In this document: in pieces, positions 19,085 through 27,586 of the stretch
Numbering within the stretch: position 1 is the first letter of the stretch
Layout: each line of letters starts with the position of its first letter
From: Eimeria necatrix
Taxonomy: Eukaryota; Apicomplexa; Conoidasida; Eucoccidiorida; Eimeriidae
Direction: 5' to 3'
Length of the DNA: 27,693 nt
Assembly: GCF_000499385.1 (NCBI RefSeq)
Contig: NW_013654347.1
Location: 1-27,693 of the forward strand
Notes under the pieces: generated by a model
What the model was told of the DNA's origin: nothing
The model's database searches: none
What the model saw: only the letters and a program-made list of their open reading frames with translations
Position numbers and translations under genes: made by a program

Positions 19085-22000
19085 CCGGACCCGGCAGCTT
19101 CAGCAGCAGAAGCTGTTGAGGCAAGTTTGCAGCTGGTGTCTTCTGCTGCTGAAGCAACTATTGGAGCGCGGCGGCGGGTCTCCGAGGCAGCAGCACGTGC
19201 TGCTGCTTGTGCTGCTGCTGCTGCTGATAAGTTCAGGGAGACAGCAGCAGCAGCGCAGCAATGCAAGGTCACGGAGCAACGCTGTGCTGCTGCAGAAGAG
19301 GCCGCAGCAGCTGCTGCAGCACAGACAGCAGCTGCAGCAGAGGAATCTGCTGCGCTGCTGCTGCAAACCACAGAAGCTGAGAACAAGGTGCAGCAGCTTG
19401 CTGCTGCAGCTGCTGCTTCGCTTCGGGAGGCTGAAGAAGCAGCAGTTGCTGCAGGCGCTGCCGCAACAGATGCGCAGCAGCAGCAGCAGCAGACGCATGC
19501 ATGCAAAGAAGCAGCAGAGGCAGCAGCAAAGGGGGCCGGCGATGCTGCTGCAGAAGCTTCTCGTTTGCTGGAAGAGACGCAGCAGCAACAAAGTGCTGCA
19601 GCTGCAACAGCAAAGGAGGTACAGGCAGCGGCTGCAGCAGCAGCTGCAGCAGCGACAGCAGCAAGAGCTTCAGCAGCAGCAGCCAAGCAGGAGGAGGCGC
19701 TGCTAAAGGAGATTGCTTCTTCAGCAGCAGCTGCTGCTGCAGAGGTGCAGCAGCATGCAGCTTCTGCCCGTCAGCACGCGGAGTCTGCAGCAGCAGCAGA
19801 GTCCGCAGCAGCAGCAGCAGCAGCAAAAGAAGCAGCTAGTACTGCTGCGCTGCGGCTGCAGCAAACAACAGATGATGCCATTGCAATTCAAGCTAAATCC
19901 GCGGAGACGCAGGAAGCAGCAGCAGCTGCTTCCAATTCTGCTGCTGCAGCAGCGCATCACTTAAGAGTCTGTGCTGCTGCGGCGAAGAGCTCGCAGCGCT
20001 TTGAAAAGGATGCTGCTGCTGCTGCTGCTACGGCGGAGCAGCAGCAGCAGAATGCAGCAGCAGCAGCAAACGACATCGAAACGCACAGGCAGCAGGCTGC
20101 TGCTCACTCTGCAGCAGCACAGAAGCACTCGAGCAGTGCTGCTGCCGGGGCAGAAGCAGCGACGCAGCATGTAGCAGCAGCAGCAGCAGCAGCTGCTGCT
20201 GCTGCTGGGAAGTGCCAGCAAGCTGAGGAATCGCAGGAGCTGGCGAAGACAGCAGCAGCAGCAGCGCAGGAAGCGCTTGATGCTGCCAAGGAGCTTGTGT
20301 CTGCCGTTGAGCAGCAGCATGCTGCTGCAGTTGCTGCTGCTGCTGCTGCTGCTGCTGCAGCAAGAGCCACGCAGCAGCAAGAAGAGTGCATCAGCTTAGC
20401 GGCTGCAGCAGCGGCAGAAGCAGCAGCGCAGCTGCAGCAGCAAGCCAAGAATGGCGCGGAAGCACAATGGGTGTCTGCTACCTCTGCTGAAATGGAGGCC
20501 CAAAAAGCAGCAGCAGAAGCTGCTGCTGCTGCTGCTGCTGCTGCGCAGCAGCAGCAGCAGCAGCAGGCACAGGAAGCAACAGATGCCGCGAAGAAGACAG
20601 AAGAGGCAGCTAAGCAAGGAGATGCTGGCGGTGCAGCTGCTGCTGCAACTGCTGCTGCAGTTCCTGCTGCAGCTGCTGCTGCACTTAGTACGGGGCAGCA
20701 GCTTGCTCCTGCCGATGCTGCTGCTGCCGCTGCTGCTGCTGCTGCTCAAAGAGGCCAACCGCGACAGGACATGGAGGAGACTCTAGCAGCAGCAGCAGCA
20801 GCAGTTGCTGCCACTTCTGCTCAAACGCAGCAGCACCGAGAAGCAGCTGCAGCACATGCTGAAGCAGCACAAAAGTACAAAGAGACAGCAGCACACACAG
20901 CAGCAGAGTTGCAGCAGCAAGTTCAGGAAGCAGCAGCAGAAATACGCGAGTGGGAGTCCGCAGCTGCTGCTGAAGTGCAGGCCCTGAAGCAAGCAACAGC
21001 AGCTGCTGCTGCTGCCGCCGCTGCTGCTGCACAACAGCAGCAGCAAGCGATTGAAGCAGCAGACCGTGCTAATAAAGCTGCTGCTGCAGCACAGGAAGCT
21101 GCTGCAGCTGCAGCTGGATCTGCAGCCGACATGGAGCAGCAACGCCTTGCAGCAAATGCAGCAACTGCTCCTGCTGCTGCTGTTGCTGGAGCGGCTGCTG
21201 CTGCTGCAGGCGCCGCAGACGCTGCTGATGAAGAGAAAAGGGAGAAGCAGCTGCAGCAGCTGCAGCAGCTGCAGCAGCTTGCTGTAGAGGCAGCCGCAGC
21301 TGCAGCAGACACGCAGCAGCAAAGGGCCACAGCAGAGTCCGATGCAGCAGCAGCCCAGCAGCACAAGGAAGCAGCAGCAGAATGTGCTGCTGCAGCAGAG
21401 TCTGCAGCCATGAGGTGTATGGCCACTGCAGCACAGCTGCGAAGGCTAATTGACGGAGCAGCAGCAGCTGCTGCTTCCGACAGGCTGCTTCTGCAGCAGT
21501 CTTTCAAAGCAGCAGTAGCAGCTGCAGCACAGTCGCAGCAGCAGGTGGAGGCGCTTCGCGCAGCAGCAGCAGCAGCAGCAGCAGAAGTCATCAGCCACAG
21601 AAACGCCTCAGCTGCAGCACAGGAGGAGGCTCTGACTGCAGCGGCAACAGCAGCAGACGCAGCGGCTGCTGCTGCTGCTGCTGCTGGTGCAGTCCAAACA
21701 GCAGGCCGCATAGCGTCGCGAGGGGCAGCAGCAGCAACTGTTGCTGCTGCTGCTTCTCTCGAGGCCTCTGAGCAAGCCAAAGAATCCGCAGCCACAGCAG
21801 CAGAAACAGCAGCAGCAGCAGCAAATGCAGCAGCAGCGGATGCGGAGCGCGACAAAAACGCTTCCTGCGCAGCAGCAGTGGCGGCAGCAGAAGCAGCAGC
21901 AGCTGCTGCTGCAGAGAGAGCCTCTGCAGCCGAGGCAGCAGCAGCAGCAGCAGCAGCACAGGCAGCCAGAAGCGAAGAGGCCTGCGTCACTGCAGCACAA

Positions 22001-22256
22001 GGGGCCCTTGCTTCTGTTGCAGCAGCAGAAACAGCAGTAAGAGCTGAAAGGGTAGCAGCAGAATACAGCAGCACTGCTGTTGCAGCAGCAGGTCTCAGCA
22101 CTAGGGGGCCCCTGACGCTGCAGTCCAGCATGGGGCCCCCAACCGTGGGGGGCCCCCTAGGGGGGCCCCCCGAAGAGGCAGCAGCTTACAGGGGGCCCCC
22201 AACAGAGAAGTTCTTGTTGGGTGAGGATGAGCCTAGCAGCAGCGTGCAAGAACCAT

Positions 22257-22295
<39 letters not shown>

Positions 22296-22365
22296 GGGGC
22301 TGCGCAGAAGCAGAGCCGCCCTCTGTTGTTGCTTCTGACCAGCGGAATGGCCGGAGAGGCATCAG

Positions 22366-22397
<32 letters not shown>

Positions 22398-22510
22398 AAG
22401 GCCGCAGCAGCAGCAACGGCAGCAGCCGTTGCAGCCGCTTTGCTGCTCTCTCGACGGAGCCAAGCGGATGTGAAACAGCAGAAAATGCGCCAAGCCCGCG
22501 ACCGCATGCA

Positions 22511-22546
<36 letters not shown>

Positions 22547-22814
22547 GGGAGCAGCAGGTGCAACAAGAGCGGTAGCAGCAACACAAACAACAGCAGCAAC
22601 AGCAGCAGCAGCCAGAGCAGCAGCAGCCACAGCAGCACAACAGGACTGCACGTGGTGAGGCGAAGGAACTCTGCAAGTTCTCAGCAAAATGATGCGCCTG
22701 CTGCTGCTGCTGCTGCTGCCGATGCTGCTGCTGCTGCCGACACTGCTGCCGCTGCTCCTGCTGCGCTTTCCACACTGCGAGCCCCGCGTGGTCCTAGGAA
22801 CACAAGTGCTGCAA

Positions 22815-22854
<40 letters not shown>

Positions 22855-23363
22855 CAGCAGCAGTAGATGGACTTCACAGCGCTCAATGCGAAACAACGAA
22901 AGCAGCGGCAAGGAGCAGCACGGAGCCGCCACAGTAAAGTGCAGCAGCAGCAGCAGCAGCAGCAGGGCCAGCGCGCCCTCTGCGCTGCAGCAGCCGCAAC
23001 AGCATCCGCAGCAACAGCGTCAGCAGCAACGGCAGCAGCAGGTGCAGCAGCAGGTGCAGCAGCAGCAGCAGCAGCAGCACGTGCAGCAGCAGCAGCAGCA
23101 GCAGCAACAGCATGTGGAGCAGCAGCAGCAGCACGTGCACCAACAGCAGCAGCAGCAGCAGCACGTGCAGCAGCAGCAGCAGAAGCACTTGCAGCAGCAG
23201 CAGCAGCAGCAGCACGTGCAGCAGCACGTGCAGCAACAGCAGCAGCAAAATGCAACAAGAGGGGCGGGCTCGTCTAGTCGCTTCAGCGAACATACCCTGG
23301 GGGCCCCCCGTGCAGCTGCCAGAGGCCCCTCTTACCTGGGGCCCCCCGGGGCCCCCCGGGGCC
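13115..23363 (+). CDS. Giant Ala-rich protein, main exon (about 3,416 codons)
   Basis: One frame stays open for over 10 kb. From the ATG at 13139: Ala/Ser-rich start; Ser-Cys-Tyr repeats at about residues 120-156; Gln/Leu-rich region at about 315-484; then about 2,500 residues dominated by Ala with Glu, Gln, Lys and Thr at helical spacings, including EEAAAEAA repeats (near 16130-16210), two near-copies of a VPxEGT segment (17717, 17885) and two of EAIxIAA (16979, 17204). From about 19000 the rod has more mixed composition and looks like a long alpha-helix or coiled coil. The end is Gly/Pro, Ser and Gln/His-Val rich. I end the exon at GGC C|GTAAGG, although the frame continues to TAA 23471-23473. 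ATG 13139 could instead be a separate gene's start. No known domain; a structural role is only a guess. Confidence 0.7.
13500..13606 (+). repeat. 27-bp repeat coding (CSSCSSYSS)n
   Basis: A tandem array of CAGCTGCAG- and CAGCTACAG-type 9-mers arranged as two Cys units then one Tyr unit, giving CSSCSSYSS about four times in the frame of the main exon. The order of the Tyr substitution is regular, which shows duplication of a 27-bp unit and not simple triplet slippage. Confidence 0.85.
14081..14590 (+). repeat. Gln/Leu-rich tract
   Basis: About 170 codons of mainly CAG/CAA Gln with spaced Leu, His and Glu in the main exon, interrupted once by TDSEEELLRATVLRQQLQQQ, which resembles a coiled-coil segment. 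Use of CAA breaks the pure CAG run. Confidence 0.8.
17717..17970 (+). repeat. 168-bp imperfect duplication inside the Ala-rich rod
   Basis: A non-repetitive peptide, DVPTEGTVAHRMPEESESN, recurs 56 codons later as DVPAEGTMAHLMPQATERT. Each copy is followed by ERTAAAA. The copies differ by substitutions yet keep the frame and the VPxEGT core. Confidence 0.85.
22306..22653 (+). CDS. Alternative exon in another frame within the giant gene
   Basis: In a second frame this stretch reads MAGEASAAAA, Ala runs, LLLSRRSQADVKQQKMRQAR, DRMQ, further Ala/Thr-rich sequence and QQDCTW to a strong donor TG|GTGAGG. It would join in phase with GAACACAAG at 22799 (acceptor gtggtcctag) and resume the main frame. 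The charged helix QADVKQQKMRQARDRMQ looks more natural than the poly-Ser main-frame reading. Its 5' junction to the main exon is unclear; GTTGG|GTGAGG at 22220 is one donor. This competes with the uninterrupted main frame. Confidence 0.4.
23040..23249 (+). repeat. CAG tracts interrupted by CACGTG: poly-Gln with His-Val
   Basis: The run of Gln codons is broken at irregular intervals by CACGTG or CATGTG hexamers, giving QQHVQQ peptides about seven times. CACGTG is palindromic, unlike the surrounding CAG sequence. Confidence 0.85.
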
Positions 23364-23376
23364 GTAAGGCCCTTGA

Positions 23377-23407
<31 letters not shown>

Positions 23408-23479
23408 AAGCAAAGGAGGCATGAAAGGCGCACGAACCTTCTTGTGCACTCGAAAGTGTGTGCATGCACCTAAGTGTTG

Positions 23480-23514
<35 letters not shown>

Positions 23515-23572
23515 GGCTGCATTGGCCTGTCGCTGCTGCCTGCTGCTCCTGCTGCGTCCTACTGCTGCTCCG

Positions 23573-23603
<31 letters not shown>

Positions 23604-23672
23604 GCAACTTTCTCTTGAGTTTTGTGCACACGAAGCCCTCGCAAAGGATCTTAATTTGCTTTCCCTTTGTAG
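23364..23672 (+). other. Predicted intron, or short spacer before a new gene
   Basis: Starts with the strong donor GTAAGG and ends ttccctttgtag. It includes the TAA that closes the unspliced main frame at 23471-23473 and several CTG runs. If 23681 is a gene start, the part after 23474 would be promoter and leader instead. Confidence 0.45.
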
Positions 23673-23708
23673 AAACGTGTATGGCGTTGACGAGGCCTAT
23701 GGGCCTGT

Positions 23709-23748
<40 letters not shown>

Positions 23749-23788
23749 AGGCCATCTGCTGCTACTCTTGTTTCTGCTGCCGTTACAA
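23673..23788 (+). CDS. Leu-rich hydrophobic exon; possible signal peptide start
   Basis: In the frame that fits the exons on both sides, it contains an ATG at 23681 and reads MALTRPMGLF followed by a long Leu run, then GHLLLLLFLLPLQ to CAA|GTACCT. From that ATG to the donor is exactly 36 codons. A short charged start followed by a long hydrophobic core is what a signal peptide or membrane anchor looks like, so this may be exon 1 of a separate secreted or membrane protein. The other reading is as an internal exon of the giant gene (phase 1 from 23363). A third frame reads NVYGVDEAYGPVP, also natural-looking, but does not keep the downstream phase. Confidence 0.45.
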
Positions 23789-23914
23789 GTACCTTCTTCT
23801 GCTGTTGCTTGTGGGGACTTTTGATGCCCCTGTTGTGCCTGTGCAGCCATTTGCTGCTGCTGTTTCTGTGGATACTGTTTGATGGTTGTGCTGCTGCACT
23901 GAAACGAGTGGAAG

Positions 23915-23946
<32 letters not shown>

Positions 23947-23965
23947 GTTTTGTTGCTGTCTGCAG

Positions 23966-24055
23966 CTGCTGCGGCAGCAAGCTGCTCTGGCTGAGGCATC
24001 TGCTGCTGTGTCGCGGCGGCTGGAGGCCAACACCCGCGAAGTGGCTTCAATAAAG
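23966..24055 (+). CDS. 30-codon helical exon
   Basis: A compact repeat-poor exon that follows a CTG run and gttgctgtctgcag. It reads LLRQQAALAEASAAVSRRLE then ANTREVASIK and ends at AAG|GTATGC, a good donor. Phase 0 on both sides. The heptad-like spacing of Leu, Ala and Val suggests a coiled coil directly after the hydrophobic segment of the previous exon. Confidence 0.65.
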
Positions 24056-24067
24056 GTATGCAAAAGT

Positions 24068-24127
<60 letters not shown>

Positions 24128-24502
24128 ACCACCACTAAAGCAGCAGCAAACCCAAACAAGAAGGCCAAACAGAAAGAGGACATAATTGTGAATCAGCAAT
24201 AAAAGTAGAGACACAAAAAGGGCCAAGAGAGGCAGCAAACACAAAGCCACGGGGGCCCCCAGGGGGCCCCTCGCCTCCCAATTGGGCCCTTGGGGGCCCC
24301 CGGGGGCCCCCCACCTTCTTAGTAGGTCCTGGGGGCCCCAGAGCTGGCTGAGGGGCCCCCAGGGCCCCCAGGGGGCTGGCCTTTCTGGAGTGATTGTTAG
24401 TTAGGCAGCAGCAAAAGGAAAAGGAGAAAAAGAATTGAAAAGAAATACTTTTGTTTCGGAAAAAGAGTTTAAAAGAATTAATTTGTTTCTTTTTTGCTGC
24501 AG
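24056..24502 (+). other. Predicted intron with CAG run and GGGGCCCC palindromes
   Basis: The intron starts GTATGC and ends gtttcttttttgctgcag. It carries a CAG run (24067-24125), a cluster of GGGGGCCCC palindromes (24249-24375) and an A-rich purine segment. The CAG run is an exception to the general rule that CAG lies in exons here. Confidence 0.6.
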
Positions 24503-24611
24503 AGAACTGTGCAGTCTTTGCTGCGGTCAACTGCAACCTTCAGGGCCCCTGCTGTGGGGCCCCTGCGTCTTGGGGCCCCCAGAGAAGCTGCTGCTAGGGG
24601 CTGCACAGCAT

Positions 24612-24663
<52 letters not shown>

Positions 24664-24713
24664 CAGCAGCCACAGGAGGCGCCATCGAGAGGCGGAGGAA
24701 GACTTCTCGGGTG
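24503..24713 (+). CDS. Basic/Ser-rich exon
   Basis: Between an excellent acceptor and a consensus donor G|GTGAGT. It reads RTVQSLLRSTATFRAPAVGP, LRLGAPREAAARGCTAC, a Ser run, then KGSSHRRRHREAEEDFSG. 70 codons plus one base (phase 1), in frame with neighbours on both sides. The RRRHR patch could be a nuclear-localisation or RNA-binding patch, which is a guess. Without splicing the frame soon ends in CTG repeats. Confidence 0.65.
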
Positions 24714-24955
24714 GTGAGTGGGGCTTCTGCTGCTGCTTCTAGGAGACACTGCTAGTTCGAGCTTTTTGCTGCTGCCACTTTGCTGCTGCTACTTCGCTGC
24801 TGCTGCTTTGCTTCTGCTGCTTTGTTGCTGCGGCCTTGCTGCTGCTTCGATTGCTGTTGCTTTGGAACTGTTTTGCTGCTGCTGCTGTCACCCTGCTCCC
24901 TTTATTCCTGCGCCTGCATCGCCGCTGCTGCTAATGTGGCTGCGTGTATTAAATG

Positions 24956-25006
<51 letters not shown>

Positions 25007-25022
25007 GCAATTTGTTCTGAAG

Positions 25023-25450
25023 AGGAGCCAGACGACAGCACTGCCATATATTTGCCGCCCTTGACGAGGGCCCTTTTCTTGGGGTCTACGATGGGCCCCA
25101 GCACTTTGGGGCCCCGCGAGCTGCAGCAGCAGCAGCTGCAGCAGCAGCATTTGCGGCAGCAGCAGCAACAGCAGCGGCAGCAGCAACAGAACCGTTTAGA
25201 TGGCGTCAAAGCGGCCCCCTTCCAAGCTGCTGAGGTCTGGAAAGGCGCAGCTCAGAGCCCGCCAACACCAGCAGCAGCATCGCATGCTGCTGCTGCTGCT
25301 GCTGCTGGCGCGGCTGCTGCAGCAGCAGCAGCAGCTGCTGCTGCTGCGTCCCCTTTGGGCAGCTCAAGTGAGCCTTCTAGTGTCTCTTGCTCTGTACCCG
25401 ACGAAGGTGACCCAACAACTGAAGTTGATGCAGGGAATGTGGATTACCCC

Positions 25451-25482
<32 letters not shown>

Positions 25483-25836
25483 TGGAGCAGCAGCAGCACC
25501 TTCAGCAGCAACCGCGGCACTCGCCCCAGCAGCAGCTGCTGCCGGCTCCTACTCCCCCTCTTCGCAGTGGAAGCAGCTCAGCAGCAGCAGCAGCAGCGCA
25601 GCCGTGCACGAGCAGCGGGGGCAAGCAAGAGCTGCTGCTGCTGCTGCTGCTGCAGCTGCAGCAGAGGCCGCCGCTGCAGCGGGTGTCGCTGCAACAGCAG
25701 CTCTGACCCAGCAGCAGCTGCTGCAGCAGCAGCAGCAGCAGCAGCAGCAAGTCTATCAACTTGCTTCTACACTGGCTGCGGGGCGGCACCGCCACCACCA
25801 CCACCACCACCACCACCACAGCAGCCACCACACCTC

Positions 25837-25886
<50 letters not shown>

Positions 25887-25993
25887 TGGTGCGTCCAGCA
25901 AGCAGTGTGGGGCCCCTCAGCCTGCGCGTTTTAGCTGCTCTGTCTGTACCCCCCACAGCAGCATCTGAGGCGCCGCTGCTGCAGCCCTTTTGA
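25023..25993 (+). CDS. Terminal exon: Ala/Gln-rich with poly-His
   Basis: G from the previous exon plus AG makes Glu, and the exon reads EPDDSTAIYLPPLTRALFLG, STMGPSTLGPREL, Gln-rich sequence with NRLDGVKAAPFQAAEVWKGA, Ala runs, EPSSVSCSVPDEGDPTTEVD, AGNVDYPRA, more Ala, Ser and Gln, a His-rich stretch, and finally SLRVLAALSVPPTAASEAPL before LQPF and TGA 25991-25993. The acceptor ttgttctgaag lies after a 15-unit CTG run. An alternative acceptor, ccccccacag near 25959, could open a different last exon. Confidence 0.6.
25787..25832 (+). repeat. (CAC)n tract coding poly-His
   Basis: About ten CAC codons, giving HRHHHHHHHHH then SSHH, sit between Gln tracts. This is the only expansion of a triplet other than CAG/CTG that I found in coding sequence here. 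Confidence 0.85.
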
Positions 25994-26008
25994 GGTGTAC
26001 GTACACCT
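25993..26008. promoter_or_regulatory. 16-bp perfect palindrome overlapping the stop codon
   Basis: AGGTGTACGTACACCT is a perfect inverted repeat that begins on the last base of the TGA stop. A related imperfect copy, GGTGTACCAACACC, is at 26169-26182, and both follow CCCTTT and are followed by TG. It could be a 3'-end or transcription factor site; function is inferred only from symmetry and recurrence. Confidence 0.45.
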
Positions 26009-26063
26009 GAAAACCGCGAAAAACAAAAATATCAAAAACAAAAACGGCCCCAAAAGAAGCAAC

Positions 26064-26079
26064 GCATGCAGTGCATGCA
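26064..26079. promoter_or_regulatory. Paired GCATGC/TGCATGCA motifs
   Basis: GCATGC at 26064-26069 and TGCATGCA at 26072-26079 lie side by side. TGCATGC is a known binding motif of some apicomplexan AP2-family factors, and a third copy, TGCATGC, lies at 26919-26925 in the same spacer. They could belong to the CTP synthase promoter or to the end of the left gene. Confidence 0.35.
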
Positions 26080-26189
26080 AGTGAAAATAGAAAAGAAATA
26101 AGCACTTAAAAGGCTGTTTTTAATTTAAATAAATTTTAAACAAAAAAGGGATTTGCGGGGCCCTTTCTGGTGTACCAACACCTGTAGCG

Positions 26190-26786
26190 CCTCTAAACCC
26201 TAAACCCTAAACCCTAAACCCTAGCTAGTGCCTCGTTCCTGCTGCCCCACTCGTGGTAAACCCTAGACCCTAAACCCTAAACCCTCGAGAACCTGAGTCG
26301 CCAAGGCTCATCTGGCGTCGAAGGAGCAAACCAGAAGTGAACAAAAGGGCTCGTAGAACTCGCCTAAACCCTAAACCCTAAACCCTAAACCCTAAGCCTT
26401 CAAGCCCATAAAACCCTAAACACCCCAAGGCGTAACACTAAACCCTAAACCCTCGATTTTCTTCGTCAAAGTCCTATTCTTCCTACTTGCTGCAAGGCAA
26501 CTGAGACGCCCTAAACCCTAAACCCTCGCCAGTTTAAACCCTAGGCCCTACACAGCCCAAACCCTAGACCCTCCAGATCGTAAGCACCAAACCCTAAACC
26601 CTGCAAGCACGCGCCAAACCCTAATTTCCCAGCGCCGCTCAAACCCTCAAACTTGAAATTAAAACCCTAGTCCTTTAAGTGGCGGCTGGGGAGTGTAAAC
26701 CCTAGAAGCGCGGTTTCAGTGTGCTGTGGGCGGTTTGTTTCGAGTCACCCAGCGCGCAAACCCTAAACCCTAAACCCTAAACCCTC
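26190..26786 (+). repeat. AAACCCT repeat region downstream of the left gene
   Basis: About ten separate AAACCCT blocks, most of 2-4 units (for example 26196-26222, 26268-26285, 26364-26394, 26513-26526, 26757-26785), with unique sequence between. Every block is written AAACCCT on the + strand. No coding frame is supported. Confidence 0.85.
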
Positions 26787-27190
26787 GAAGCTGTGGCCGC
26801 ATTCCCCGGGTTTCGCCGGCTTATTTTTGGAAATTGGATTAGTTTAGTTTGAATAAATTAAATGTGCGGATTTCAGTGGGGTTGTTTTAGAAGACCTGCG
26901 GTGGTTGGGGGGCGGGGTTGCATGCGGGGAGGAGCGTTCTTTGCGGAGCGGGGTGTGTTTCGGCGCAAATTGGCTCAAAAAGGGTCTAAAAAAATCGGAA
27001 TTGCAAAATAAATGCAATTAAAGTGGAAAAAAATTGAAATTGGGGAGTTGGGAGGGCCGAACAGCCCCAGAGGGCAGCCGGGAAGGCCAGCGCCGGCGGC
27101 GGGGTCATGTTTGCCCCACAGCGGCTCAGTGTGGAGGAAAGGGGTTTGTGTAAATTTGTGTTTTTGTTTCAAAGTGAAGAGCCGAATTCG
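26787..27190. other. Unique-sequence spacer, nothing recognised
   Basis: About 400 bp of mixed composition free of CAG and of perfect telomere-like repeats. Short frames exist on both strands but show no island that I can support as protein. This is the likeliest place for the CTP synthase promoter. Confidence 0.5.
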
Positions 27191-27191
27191 T

Positions 27192-27248
27192 CGAGGGTTT
27201 GGGGTTTGGGGTTTAGGGTTTAGGGTTTAGGGTTTAGGCTTTAGGGTT
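27192..27248 (+). repeat. (TTTAGGG)n block upstream of CTP synthase
   Basis: Several TTTGGGG/TTTAGGG units, opposite in orientation to the AAACCCT blocks of 26190-26786. Confidence 0.85.
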
Positions 27249-27353
27249 TGGAGGCGCAGAGCAGCCGCGCGCCTCCAGGCCCCTCGTGTGCTTCTGCGCT
27301 TGCCGCCTCTTCTCGGCGGTCCACGACTTGGAGCTCCGAGTCCGGAGTTCGGG

Positions 27354-27406
27354 ATTTAGGGTTAGGGTTTAGGGTTTAGGGTTTAGGGTTTAGGGTTTAG
27401 GGTTTG
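27354..27406 (+). repeat. (TTTAGGG)n block ending six bases before the CTP synthase ATG
   Basis: About seven units, one of them missing a T, finishing at GTTTGCGGAG and then ATG. The repeat is either in the 5' leader or in a leader intron. A GC-rich unique segment (27249-27353) without an ATG separates it from the previous block and could be a leader exon. Confidence 0.85.
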
Positions 27407-27411
27407 CGGAG

Positions 27412-27538
27412 ATGGCGCAGTCGGGGCAGCAAACCCCGCTCTCCCCCGAGGAGGCCGCAGGCCTCAAAATGAAGTACCTCGTCGTCACCGGCGGCACCAT
27501 GAGCGGCCTCGGAAAAGGCACCACAATCAGCAGCATAG
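27412..27538 (+). CDS. CTP synthase, first exon (partial gene)
   Basis: CTP synthase (glutamine-hydrolysing, EC 6.3.4.2) makes CTP from UTP, ATP and glutamine in the cytosol; it is the last step of de novo pyrimidine nucleotide synthesis. The exon codes 42 residues plus one base. After a 19-residue extension comes MKYLVVTGGTMSGLGKG (residues 20-36), the conserved start of the synthetase domain with the GGxxSGxGKG nucleotide-binding loop, then TTISSI and a split Gly codon. Family members usually read SSxG here, so the donor ATAG|GTACTC in phase 1 falls as expected. Met20 (27469) aligns with the usual start of the family; ATG 27412 is chosen because it is in frame and first. The rest of the gene lies beyond the window. 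Confidence 0.93.
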
Positions 27539-27546
27539 GTACTCCC

Positions 27547-27586
<40 letters not shown>

